From assembly GCA_914767885.1 (NCBI GenBank), contig CAJZBQ010000035.1, positions 310,001 through 374,000 on the forward strand: a stretch of DNA of 64,000 nt, read 5' to 3'. This DNA is from Blepharisma stoltei. Taxonomy: Eukaryota; Ciliophora; Heterotrichea; Heterotrichida; Blepharismidae. Under the pieces are notes generated by a model. It was not told the DNA's origin, ran no database searches, and saw only the letters and a program-made list of their open reading frames with translations. Of this stretch, positions 54,401 through 64,000 are shown one piece after another. Positions within the stretch are counted from its first letter, which is position 1, and each line of letters starts with the position of its first letter. Position numbers and translations under genes: made by a program.

Positions 54401-56427
54401 AAATATTTTGTTTGCTACGGAGGGGGTTAATTTTTTTTTCGAAATTTAAAAAAAAATCCTAATTCGCAAAATTGGGAGCAAATATTTATTTAATTGTAAA
54501 ATTTATGTTTAAAAACGCAATTTGTTTAAAAATTAAACAGAATTAATTCGAGATTTCATTATACTAATTATTATATATCAATTTTTTTTTTCCATAAAAA
54601 ATTTTTGTTCGCTCACAGAGGGTGGGTTTTTGGGCAAAAAAATAGCGATTTTTCTAATGGTTTTGTTCACTCAGGATGGGGGACGGGGGAGTTAGATACT
54701 TGCTCTTTAAGGGCGTCAACTTCATTCTGAAGGCCAGCATTTTTATCTTTAAGCTGATTGATGATTCCATTTTTCTCGGTTGACTCTTGAGCTAGTTTTT
54801 CAACTAATTTTTCATTCTGTTCTAAATTATCTTGAAGTGCTTGAATTTGTGACTCATACTGAGCTTTAAGTTCTTCGCTTTTTTGCTTTTCTTGCTCTAG
54901 CTCGCTTTCTTTGGCATCAATTTCGTCTCTTAGATTGCGAACTTCTTTCGCAGTTTTTTCTCTGGCATCTTTTCGAACTTTTTCTATTTTTTCTAATAGG
55001 CCTAATCTTTTTTTAATTTTTTCTAACTTTAAAGTTCAGATTTTTGTTTAATTTCAAGAATTTTATAATAAAAAAAATTCTGCGAATGAAATCTTCATAT
55101 TTTATATAATTAAAATATTTACTTTTCTATTGAAAACTGGCATAAGATGCAGTAAGGCATCTGAATTATTTTCTGGAATTTCCCTTGCAAGCTCTTCCAA
55201 TAAATTTTTAATTGCTTCAAGTGCAACTTTAGAATCATCACCATCCTGAACAGCAAGCGAAGCTTCTCTTGTAGCATTATTTAAAATATCCTTAGTTTGG
55301 CTTTCAAGCTTATCAATTTTGTCTGTCAGATTTTCTCTTTGTGGAAGAGCTTCCAAGGCTTTCTGCTTGAGGACTTCTTGCTTATTTTCTATGTCTATTA
55401 ATTCTTTTATTTTTTCTTCAAGCGAGTCTGGATTTTCGAAGTCAGGCTTTTGGACATTTTTCAAAATTCCAGCCAAATTTTCAGCCTCATTCTTGGTACT
55501 TGGCTGCAATTCTGAAAGCTTTGCCAATGTAATTTCTGATTCTTTAGCTAATTTTAGCTGTTTTTCATAAATGTCACTTAATCTGTCAGCAGATAGCCCA
55601 TTACCTCCAAAAGTTGGCTTTTCTCCTTGCCACTCAACTCTATAACTTTTATTTGGCTTTTTCTCTGAGAACTCTCCCCACTTCTTGTCTTTTTCTGTCC
55701 ACAACTTATCTTCATGCTCATGATTAGGCACTTTCACTCTATTTTCAACCCATTTTACTTTTCCGTTTGTCCCTTCAACATGTTCTTGTTCTTTTTCAGG
55801 CTCTTTTTTCCAGGTCTTTTTTTCGCATTTTTCTTGATCTTGCAGAGTGTTTTCTCCCCAGCTAATCCCGTCTTTCTCATAGCTTTTTTCTGACCCAATT
55901 GTTCTTCCAATTGTCCAGTATTTTTCATCTCCTTTATCATCTGGCTTTTTTCAATAGTTTTCATTTCTGTGTTCCACTATAGGGCAATTGCAAATGATTC
56001 TGGACCTAATACCAGAAATCTCGATGCCTGATATGGTCTCTTCTTCATAGATTTTTTTCCCCTTCCCAAGTGTCCATGAAGCTTGAGTTTCATGGTCAGG
56101 ATAGGTTTTAATGATTACACCCCACTCAGTCCGGTCCTTAAGCCAGGTCTTTATGACTGTAGGAACCCCATCTTCGACAAGCCAACGCTCATAAAACCAC
56201 GTGTCTGAGTTTCGGTCATGGCCTAGCTTTTCTCCAGTGTTTAGTGTTTTGTCGAGCCATTCGTAAATATCGCAATTGTCAATGATGACAAAAGACTCTT
56301 CCTTTTCTTCGTCACTTTCTTTGAATTGCTCTGAAATATCTTTGAACTTGTTATAAATGGGCATCTCTTTAAGCTGCTTAAGAGAGCATTGAGGATAAGT
56401 CCCAACCCACCAATTCTCGCTCGCCAT
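51443..56427 (-). CDS. Giant coiled-coil/EF-hand protein, about 1358 aa after removal of three IESs
   Basis: Starts MASENWWVGTYPQCSLKQLK. A Trp/Gly/Lys-rich N-terminal region (EWGVIIKTYPDH, WTIGRTIGSEKSYEKDGISWGEN, WGEFSEKKPNKSYRVEWQGEKPTFGGNG), repetitive and possibly beta-structured, is followed by a very long coiled coil, then a C-terminal module with two EF-hands (DKDGGGSISTTEF, DKDGSGELEKTEF) and a Lys-rich tail ending KKPSVVKK. The three IESs are the 96-bp 55024-55119, MITE 54373-54692 and retroposon 53487-53978. Their removal joins FNRKVEKIKKRLG, EQVSKLEDDLDK and AALYNPEEKAI, totalling 4077 nt (exact triplets). Structural scaffold with calcium sensing is the likely role, perhaps cortical; inference only. 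Confidence 0.82.
53487..53978 (+). mobile_element. Retroposon IES in the giant coiled-coil gene (492 bp)
   Basis: Starts AATTATTAAAATGGCGTG; holds hairpin GACGTCACCATTTTTTGGTGACGTC region (53827-53851) and GGGGCTGAAATAAACCCC; ends TTTACTCTAATCTAA. Perfect 14-bp duplication TCTGGGTTGTATAG at 53478-53491 and 53970-53983. Confidence 0.93.
54373..54692. mobile_element. TA-bounded MITE/IES in the giant coiled-coil gene (320 bp)
   Basis: TACTCCCCCCCTCCGTGTGAG...GACGGGGGAGT with TA at 54693. Forward orientation; excision gives EQVSKLEDD. Confidence 0.86.
55024..55119. mobile_element. Short 96-bp TA-bounded IES
   Basis: AT-rich, no repeat similarity. TA at 55024 and 55120; removal fuses FNRK-V-EKIKKRL in frame and eliminates several stops in the giant coiled-coil gene. 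Represents the short, unique IES class. Confidence 0.75.
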
Positions 56428-56580
56428 TATCCGTTAATTATGGCACTAAAACATTGGTATCGAAAAAAATCCATATATGGTAACATTTTATTTACTATTA
56501 TAATTTTAGGTACCGCCTCATAATAGGTCTTTTTGCTCCAATATAGTATTATAATCGCTAAAGTAAATAGATTTCTTCAT
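56428..56580. other. Intergenic region between divergent genes
   Basis: AT-rich gap between the giant coiled-coil gene's ATG and the retroposon in the ULK4 leader; must include both promoters. Confidence 0.4.
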
Positions 56581-56956
56581 TATTCAAGAAACAAATAAAA
56601 TGGTGACTATCCAACCCGTCCTTCTCCTTTGGTGGGTAACCACAATGGGTTTTTTACCAGAGTCAATGTGACAACTCCACACTTCTGGCTGCGAAGGGTA
56701 ATGGAGACCGGAAGGAGGATTTGGGGTAGTCTTATTCTTCCCATCTTCAGGTAGATGGTGCTGAACATTAAGAGTTTGTCCAATGAAATGCTTGGCATCT
56801 TCCCGTGAGATGCTGATGTCACCATTTTTGGTGACGTCAACAGAAATGATCTAAGTGCAGCTCGATGCTTAGGGCGGAAATCCTTGAGTTGGTAAAAGCG
56901 AGGAGGGCTGAAATAAATCCCGAAGACCCATTCTATCTTTAATCTAATCTAATCAT
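56581..56956 (+). mobile_element. Retroposon just upstream of the ULK4 start codon (376 bp)
   Basis: Starts ACAAATAAAATGGTGACT, carries hairpin GTCACCATTTTTGGTGAC (56819) and GGGCTGAAATAAATCCC, ends TTTAATCTAATCTAA. Duplication TCATTATTCAA at 56577-56587 and 56953-56963, ending immediately before ATG 56964. Confidence 0.88.
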
Positions 56957-56963
56957 TATTCAA

Positions 56964-59900
56964 ATGAACAATTACCACTTTTATGAAGAAATTGGCCGAG
57001 GGAAGTACTCAGTAGTTTACAAAGGTCAAATGCTACTTATTGGTATTAATTTTTAACGCGCTGCTTGATTCTTAGTTTTCAACGCGCCTTTTGATTCCAA
57101 AAGGAAGTTATGATCTGCCTTTTAACTTCAAGCTCATTATGTTAGGCACTCTTTTTTTATTAGAGGCCGCCAAGGGTGGATGAGTTTTTACCCTAAAATA
57201 GGGACTCTTCCAATGGGTTTGTTGTTTACGGAGAGGGAGATTAAGGGTCTTTTCCTCAGAAATGTTAAGCAGTAAAAGCACCATGCCCCGAATATTCAAA
57301 AACTAGCCGTTCTAGCCATGCACTTGGTGCTCCTTAGCATAGCTGCGAAAATGGAAACTGAACCCATAATAATAAATTGCTTAAGATGACAATTTTCGAA
57401 GAGAACTGGTCCCAGTCACGCCATTTTATTATTATACAAAGGTAGAATCAAAAAAACAATCACGTATATTGCAGTAAAATCGGTTGAAAAGTCTCGCCGT
57501 TCTAAAGTTCTTACTACCCATCTTTAATCGAACGATAAAATGAAAAAATTTCAAAAATAGAGAAAATTAACTGCATTCTTGGTCGAGTAATTTTCAGAAG
57601 CATTCCTATATCCTACCTAAATCTAGCAACTTATATATAAAAAAATGAATCTTAGAGACTTTATTTATAATCGCTCTAGCGAAATTGTAATGTTAATTTT
57701 AAGCATATTTGTATACTCTATCTCTTTATGTAAGCACAAAAATTTTTAAGGTCACTATAAATTTTTATACATAATACTTTTAACTCCTATTCTTAATAAA
57801 ACGATGACTATCAGTTCGGTCAAGGACAGGGAGTTAACGAAGTCCGCATCATGCATGAATTGGATCATGAAAACATTCTAAAATTTTTTCAATGATACGA
57901 AACTCGAAACCATCTCTGGTTAATGTTTGAGTATTGTCCAGGTGGTGATTTATTAAGTCTGATTGACAAAGACAAGCAACTCCCAGAGGCCACTGTAAGG
58001 CAGCTTGGCAGTGATTTAAGAGATGCACTTTATTATCTTCACACTCATGGAATTATTTTTGCCGACTTAAAGCCATCAAATATTTTATTCAATGAATACG
58101 GAGTTGTCAAGCTCTCAGATTTTGGCTTGGCCAGAAAAATCAACGATGTAGACCCTGACAAAGAGGGAAGAAGAGGAACGCCTTATTACATGGCGCCTGA
58201 ATTATTTGAAGAAGGAGGGGTTTACTCCTACTACTCAGATTTGTGAAGTCTTGGGTGCGTTTTATATGAGCTAGCTGTAGGAAACCCTCCGTTTATGTCT
58301 AACTCTTTTCAAGACTTAGTAAGCCAAATCTTGACAAAAGAGACACCAGAGGTAAACAAGTGTTCTCATGAATTTAATGACCTATTAGGAGATTTGTTAC
58401 AAAAAGACCCAGCGAAGAGAATTACATGAGAAGAACTACTGGTACACCCATTTTGGCAGCAGAGAGGTAATCAGCTAGAAGTGGTTTTGCCTGAGCATTC
58501 AATGTATGAGGAATATTTAAAGCGCAGAGGAGTACAACAAAGGATGCCAACTGTAGCGCCTTCTCCTACAGCTCTTGACCATTCAGTCGATATTATGAGG
58601 ATTTCTCAGACTATTCAAAGAAATATTTTGAGGGAAAGCCAAAAAGGGAGCTATAAAAATAAAGAAAAGCTGGAAAACGGCGACTTTATGCTCCAAAGCA
58701 AAGACCAGGTGCTAGAATTCGGAGAAAAAGCCCAATCACAAGGAACAGAAAATGCAGAGAATATGGAAAGCAAAGAAGAAGACCTAAGGGTTTTCCATCA
58801 AAGATCAAACAGTGCAGCCCAGCCAAATACCCCAGCAATTAAAAACCAATTTAAGCCTCTTCCGATAGATCAGCTTTTAATCCACAACACAGACTATTCA
58901 GTAAAGCCAATTATTGAATCTCGAGACTCATCAACAGTTGTTGATGTCAGCACAAGCATAGAGTCCATTGAGCCCTGGACTCCTGAAGAAGCCACCCAAA
59001 AAGTGGACAGTTCAGAACTTGAAAACCATTTAAGTGAAGTTTATTCTCAGCTGAGCAACAATATCAATTCAAAATCAAAACTCTCACTTTTGGGGTATCT
59101 TGAATCACTTATCACCAGCTCTCCAATGGCGAATAAATTAATAAATAGTGCTTTTGTGTCCCTTTTGCTGAAACTTTTGAGACTAAAGTCGTCAGAAATT
59201 AAAGCCAAAATCTGTTCAGTGTTTGGGCAGCTTTTGCGCCACGCAACTCTAATAGAGTCTGAGCTTGCTCAATCGGGGCTTGCTCAGTCATTGGCAGAAC
59301 AGCTAAGAGACCCTAAAGAAAATACTCGTAGAAAAGCAATTGCAGCATTAGGGGAATATTTATTTTATGCAGCCACTCAAATGGATGAGGAAGATAGTGA
59401 CCCTGTATGAGATATCAACAGCTCTTTAATTTCAGTCTTAATAAAGCTTTTAAAGCCAAATGAAGATGAAACAATGAAGTACTACGCAACAAGAACAATC
59501 GAAAATATCACTGCTCAAAGTAAGCGTGCAGGACTAATGCTTGCAATACCAGTAACATTCAATTAGGAAGTAGCAATCGCGATGGCAACTGGATATTCAC
59601 AGTCAAGGTCAGAACTCCTTAAAAATTCAGCAGCTGCAAACTTATGCCACCTGGTAAGGCTGAACCAGAAATTATTTAACCCCTTTAAGACCAATCAAGA
59701 ATCTCCATCGTATATTAAAGGGGATAATTTTGTTTTAGATTAAAATTTATATAAAAGCATTTTATGAAAAATCTTATTTAATTAATAAAATGTATGCTTA
59801 AGAATCCAGCCTGTGTTAAATTTAATTGAATTAGCTAGAGATCTTGTTATGAAAATATTAATTATATATAAAAAATATTGTAACCAAACATTATTTTAAA

Positions 59901-61479
59901 TAAAAATTAAAAGGGGTTTAATTTCCAAAAAATTGGCATTTTTTGAATGAATTTCTTCATTCTAAAGAAAAGGGAAGATAGGGAAATCTATGAAAGGGTT
60001 TTGCCTTCAAAACAATTTTTGGCTGGCTTGTCTGATGGAGAAGGGATGGTTCAGCAGGCTTTTTTGACGATTGTTTGTATGAGCTTGCAGAATAAAGAAG
60101 TGATTTTTAGTGATGAACAGCTGATTCCAATACTTGTGGGATTATTAGAAAATACTGGGATTGTAATAAGAGGAAAAGCTCTTCTGGCTATTATGTTTAT
60201 TGTGAAGCATTCAGCTGAGAACCTGCTAACTTTAGGCAAGACGCGGTTTTATCAGTTTTTAGATAGGCTTGCTCGTGATAGCTACAAATATGTCCAATGC
60301 TGCTTGCACCATTTATTAGATTCAATTGCAGAATCGTCCATGAATATAATCAAAATGGCTCTGGAAAGCAATTTTAGTTGGTTTCCAGCGCTTTTACCCA
60401 TTTTTAACTCAACTTCTGCAAGATTCAAGCTCCCTTATCCATCTCTTATCAAGTCTTTATCAAACCTGTTGTCTTTAGATCTTGGAAATATGAATGCTGC
60501 AGTTATTGAATTAACGGAAAGCTTAAGTACACACTCAAAAGCACTGCAAACATATTCCGAGTCAGTTTTAACCACTCTTCTCCCAACCCTATTATCAATT
60601 CTTGATCGAAGTACTGACACACGATTCCGAAGCCTGAAAATATTTTCTGATATCATTATGCCTTATTTATTTGAAGACGACATTTATGATCCTACAAACC
60701 TGAATAAATACTCAACAAAGCTGATGAATGAGCTCTTGGTCAACCAGCTGATGCCATTATATGGACATTTACTTGAAGATGATGACCCAATTCCTTTGTA
60801 CTCTTTAAAGCTTTTGAGCGCAATTGTTGAAAGATGTGGGGCTTATATTGGAATGATTAAATCTCAAGGCTTGATATCTAATTTAATTACTCATTTTGAG
60901 CCTGGAGATGCAAAATTGAATATTCACCTGATGCAGATAATCAAAAAAGTGATTGACAGCAAAGAAATAACCCTTGATGAGCTGCTGGGATATGAAATTA
61001 TAGGAAGACTGAACTCTGTAATGCCTTATATTTTAGCTCAGGACTGGTGCATTGAGACTGCGATTGATATTTTATATGAACTCCTATTTTTGATTGCCAG
61101 TAATTCAAGAGATAAATCAAACCCACCTCCTCAGACTTATCCACTATTGGATAACCTAGGAATCTGCACCAATTTTCTAAGATCACAAGACCCTGCAATT
61201 TCCGAAAAGAGTGCTCATTGTTTGCTGCTTATTTTGCAATTATTTTCTAAACAAATCGCAAAGCATTGCACAGCTGATCAGGCTCAATCGGTTATGGATA
61301 TTTTGGTATTTGAAAAGCCAAGCCTGCAAAAGAGAGCTCTTAAAGTAGTAAAGCAGCTGACAGAAAATGGGTGTATAATCCATGGGCTTCAAACTGTTAT
61401 TGAAAAGCTCAAGGAGCATGATGATGCGGAGGTTGCAGAGTATGCTCAAGATGTGTATAACTCTCTTTGTGGTAATTAA
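56964..61479 (+). CDS. ULK4: ULK4/Fused-type protein kinase with HEAT/ARM repeats, 1172 aa
   Basis: Kinase domain MNNYHFYEEIGRGKYSVVYKG, TYIAVKSVEKS, VNEVRIMHELDHENILKFF, HLWLMFEYCPGGDLLSLI, IIFADLKPSNILF (FADLKPSN instead of HRDLKPEN, the ULK4 hallmark of weak catalysis), SDFGLA, GTPYYMAPE. Then a disordered linker and a long alpha-solenoid to the C-terminus (GKALLAIMFIVKHSAENLL, SSEIKAKICSVFGQLLRHA). Four interruptions: IES 57018-57434, IES 57512-57834, 15-nt intron 59552-59566, IES 59677-59918. Corrected coding length is 3519 nt, exact triplets. ULK4 acts in ciliogenesis and hedgehog-related ciliary assembly in animals; a ciliary role here is by homology. Confidence 0.92.
57018..57434. mobile_element. 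IES in the ULK4 kinase N-lobe (417 bp)
   Basis: 9-bp repeat TACAAAGGT at both ends (57018-57026 and 57435-57443). Excision gives VVYKGRIKKT. Contains a MITE-like piece (about 57165-57245: AAGGGTGGATGAG ... GGGTTTGTTGTTTACGGAG). Confidence 0.85.
57512..57834. mobile_element. IES in the ULK4 kinase N-lobe (323 bp)
   Basis: TACTACCCATCTTTAATCGAACG...AGGACAGGGAGT with TA at 57835; likely an eroded MITE. Removal gives SKVLNEVRIMHEL. Confidence 0.85.
59552..59566 (+). other. 15-nt intron in ULK4
   Basis: GTAACATTCAATTAG; contains in-frame TAG; joins AIP to EVAIAMATG. Confidence 0.85.
59677..59918. mobile_element. TIR-type IES in ULK4 (242 bp)
   Basis: Inverted ends TAACCCCTTTAA and TTAAAAGGGGTTTA, unlike the CTCCGTGAGCGAAC MITEs. 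TA at 59677 and 59919; removal joins KLFNFQKIGIFWMNFF in frame. Confidence 0.78.
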
Positions 61480-61758
61480 AGAGATAAATATTAATGCAGA
61501 GTTAAGAATGGTATTTATTTAGTAAAAAATTTAATTACAAGAACATACAGAGATATCAGCTTATTTTAACTGGCTAATAAGAAATAAAATGGATCCTTTT
61601 TTATTTTTTGATATTCTTTAAGGTCTGAATACTATGAGTTTTAAATAGTTTTATTATTGCATTTATATCTGGAAACCCCACCTATTGAGTTCTATTTCTA
61701 ATTTCCATGTTTAATTTCTTTTTCTTCTAAATATCTACGCCCTCTAAAAAAGATTATT

Positions 61759-62751
61759 ATGGAAACACCAATCATTGAGGGTTCATGCCGAGAGCGCGAT
61801 ATCTCTTACAAGTTTATCACCGAGCACACAGAATTAAGCGAACTTGAGGCAGGCATTCCTTATAGAGAATTTTTTTTCCACAGCAAGGCAAGGGACAAGG
61901 AATTAGAATTCCGAGTATTGAAACGAATCACAGAAACTCGAAAACACGCTGAATGCCTTGTTGAAAATTCTGCCATGACTTGCTCTATGAACCGCTACGC
62001 CGACATCCTTCCATACAAAGACACATTAGTCCACATCCCGGGGTACTCTTATATCAATGCAAATTTCGTGGACGGTGCGTGTGCTGGCTCAGAGCAATTG
62101 ATTATTGCGACCCAAGGCCCTCTTCGTCGGACAATGGAAGCTTTCTGGGCCATGGTCTGAGAATATGAGGTTTCCCTCGTAATCATGATGTGCAATTTAT
62201 TAGAAGAAGGAGTCGTAAAATGTGAGGAATATTTTCCAAGCGAAAATAATATTTCCTGCGATGTCTTTGAGATATCATTAGTGAAAAGCACAATAAAATA
62301 CCCAAATTTAACTGAAAGAGTATTTATTATAACACATACGCCGACACAAGAAAATAGGATTATCACGCATTTGCAAAGCACAGCTTGACCTGACCAAGGA
62401 GTCCCTCCGCTTTCTGAGGAATTTAGCTCGATAAATTATATGATTTCTATGATTAAGAAAAAGTGACTGGCAAATAGATCGAAAGTTCTTGTGCATTGCT
62501 CAGCTGGAATAGGAAGAACTGGAGTATTGATAGGAATTTTTAATGTTGTCACTGCGTTAGAAGAGCTATTGGAAAAAGAAGCTGAAGATGAAACCACAGA
62601 ACCAAGAGTTTCTATTTTTGGGGTTGTGAGAAGATTGAGAGAGCAGAGGTGGGGAATGGTGGCGACTGTTAAGCAGTATAAATTTATTTATAAATTCATG
62701 GAGTATTGAATTACTTCATTTCTGTCGCACCAGCAGCAAATTGGACAATAA
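61759..62751 (+). CDS. Classical protein tyrosine phosphatase, 330 aa
   Basis: PTP catalytic domain: NRYADILPYKDTLVHI (NRYxDxxPYD-like; substrate-recognition loop here reads YKDT), YINANFVDG, IATQGPLRRTMEAFWAMVWEYEVSLVIMMCNLLEEG, WPDQGVPP (WPD loop, W from TGA), and the active site VHCSAGIGRTGVLIG with Cys and Arg intact. C-terminal Q-loop QRWGMVATVKQYKFIYKFM. All motifs support activity. Three TGA-coded Trp. Uninterrupted; stop TAA at 62749-62751. Confidence 0.94.
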
Positions 62752-62765
62752 GCGTAGCCTGTATT

Positions 62766-62980
62766 TACTCCCCCTCAGTGAGCGAAAAAAAATTTGTTCA
62801 TAGAAAATTTTTTATCAAAATTTAAAAAAATTCAGATTATAAAAATGAGAAGTAAAAATTAATTTAATTTGAAAATTTATTTTTAAAATGTAAGCTGTTT
62901 AAAATTAAACAGAATTAGCTAGGGATTTCTTTATAATAATGGATTTTTTCAATGGGTTTGTTCGCTCATTGAGGGGGAGT
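62766..62980. mobile_element. Internally deleted MITE (215 bp)
   Basis: TACTCCCCCTCAGTGAGCG...TTGTTCGCTCATTGAGGGGGAGT with TA at 62981. Missing much of the AT-rich core and one inner terminal motif; intergenic. Confidence 0.8.
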
Positions 62981-63119
62981 TAGTAATTTATATTTTCCTT
63001 ATTAATTAAAATTCTTATAATATATTTATTTCTGCATTACAAATTTTGGGCTCCGCTATAAGCTATATATAAGTAAATCTAGCTTACTTATTATTTTATA
63101 AAGATTATTATGAAAAAAG

Positions 63120-63620
63120 CTATTTTAATAAATTAGACTGACTTCGAATGTGCATAATTTGTTTCCGTAAATTCTCTCTCTTAATTTCTGCGTTTCTACA
63201 TCGCATTTTTGCAGATTCAACGTAGGCTTGTATATTTTCCAATTCTTTTTGATATAGGATTGGAGTTGCACTTCCCACACTGCCTGTCCCTTCTAATTGT
63301 CTCCTCAAATTATTAATTTCAGCTTGCATTTCTATTTTTTCTTGCATAAGTTTTTTAGTTTCAGCATCTCTGTCAACTGAATTAAAATGAAAACCAGTTT
63401 TTTGAGCAGGCGCATTTTCTTCTAATTCTTTTAATTCATCCTCCAGACAAGGTAAATGGCTAAATCTCTCCTCATCGAACTCCAATGAAAGGCTGTGTGA
63501 TTTTTCTCTTGGAGACATCAGCTGCATAATTCGATTTGAGTATTCATTGGCAAGCTTCAATTTCTCTTCTGACGCTTGCCGAATCATTGAGTTTCTTGTT
63601 CTTTCTTGAATAATTAATAG
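63120..63620 (-). CDS. Coiled-coil protein, C-terminal part only in view
   Basis: Reads LIIQERTRNSMIRQASEEKLKLANEYSNRIMQL then acidic and coiled-coil stretches (EDELKELEENAPAQK, TKKLMQEKIEMQAEINNLRRQLEG) and ends RSQSNLLK-TAG region at 63120. The frame is open at 63620, where the retroposon at the right edge begins; the rest of the gene lies beyond it, outside the window. No family identified. Confidence 0.6.
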   Translation of the reverse strand, partial: LLIIQERTRNSMIRQASEEKLKLANEYSNRIMQLMSPREKSHSLSLEFDEERFSHLPCLEDELKELEENAPAQKTGFHFNSVDRDAETKKLMQEKIEMQAEINNLRRQLEGTGSVGSATPILYQKELENIQAYVESAKMRCRNAEIKRENLRKQIMHIRSQSNLLK

Positions 63621-64000
63621 GTGGTGGCGACAAAAAATATATATCCTTGTCGACGACGCACCATTTTTGGCGCAAAAGTTGCTTTATAGCCTAAGCCAAG
63701 GTTCAGGCCCTTTGATTCTATCCCTAAGTTTGCTGTATGGCGGACTTATGGGGTGGGCGACCTTGAAGTCAGCTGGCGGCCATTCCAGTCCAGATATTGA
63801 TTATCCGGATGGGTTTTTGGGCCATGGGTTCTTTCCCTGCCAATTCAAGAGGGCTGTGATTCTTTTATCTTGGGTGTCTCACTTCCTCTCAAGTGGCCTA
63901 GAGGAGGTATTTGGCTGGCCTTTACCTCCATAGAACCCTCAAGACGCACATCATCAAGAGATCTTCCTAATCCGGCAAGTAAGAGTCCGGTGGTCGCAAG
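63620..64000 (+). mobile_element. Retroposon-like element at right edge, incomplete
   Basis: GC-rich from about GGTGGTGGCGACAAAAAATAT; near head GACGCACCATTTTTGGCGC; related to the reverse complement of 9930-10322. It interrupts the coiled-coil gene 63120-63620; the far end is outside the window. Confidence 0.7.

Overview
The window reads as germline (micronuclear) DNA of a heterotrich ciliate, most likely Blepharisma. Four observations support this. (1) In-frame TGA sits at conserved Trp positions in more than 25 places (CDPK, sterol acyltransferase WWN motif, histidine kinase GLGLW, ULK4), while genes end only in TAA or TAG. (2) Introns are 15 nt (six found) or 16 nt (one), with A at position 10. 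(3) The DNA is AT-rich, compact and tRNA-like eukaryotic. (4) Many exons are interrupted by DNA segments bounded by TA. Removing a segment and keeping one TA restores the reading frame and the protein family motif, as expected for internally eliminated sequences (IESs). Gene lengths become exact multiples of three after this paper excision in at least 11 genes.

Layout, left to right. 1-9.7 kb, all minus strand: secreted Cys-rich protein (partial), CDPK, BPNT1-like phosphatase, unknown protein, sterol/diacylglycerol O-acyltransferase (MBOAT), casein kinase I. 9.9-12.65 kb: a nest of mobile elements (retroposon, TIR element, MITEs). 12.7-15.3 kb, plus: PSI-domain secreted protein and a tail-anchored TPR protein. 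16.3-19.7 kb: a decayed methyltransferase copy, more mobile elements and the intact methyltransferase. 19.7-24 kb: CaaX zinc-finger protein, double AHA1-N protein, unknown protein. 24.5-31.4 kb: DHHC palmitoyltransferase, tRNA-Val(AAC), Rho-like GTPase, Fe/Mn superoxide dismutase, small unknown gene. 31.6-34.8 kb: hybrid histidine kinase. 36-41 kb: second CDPK, UBTD-type ubiquitin-domain protein, kelch-BTB-BACK protein. 41.3-51.4 kb: Cys-rich membrane protein, mitochondrial-type release factor 1, ANKRD13-like protein, RING-type protein, TPR/IQ protein, coiled-coil protein. 51.4-56.4 kb: one giant coiled-coil/EF-hand protein. 57-64 kb: ULK4-type kinase, tyrosine phosphatase, and a partial coiled-coil gene broken by a retroposon at the right edge.

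Three classes of interrupting DNA recur. (a) A 215-390 bp MITE family with CTCCGTGAGCGAACAAAA termini inserted at TA. This fits my memory of the abundant pogo-derived MITE reported for Blepharisma germline DNA; I could not check that. (b) GC-richer, 150-550 bp SINE-like retroposons that start AAAATGGTGAC, end in short TAATC- or TTAAC-like repeats and are flanked by 7-17 bp target duplications. They lie inside exons of at least nine genes, usually with a TA inside the duplication so that they could be cut out like any IES. (c) Longer TIR elements (TATAGCTYATAYCC type and others). The most notable reading of the window is that germline genes tolerate retroposons in exons because the IES removal machinery can use a TA within or near the target duplication. 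One histidine kinase insertion appears to break that rule.
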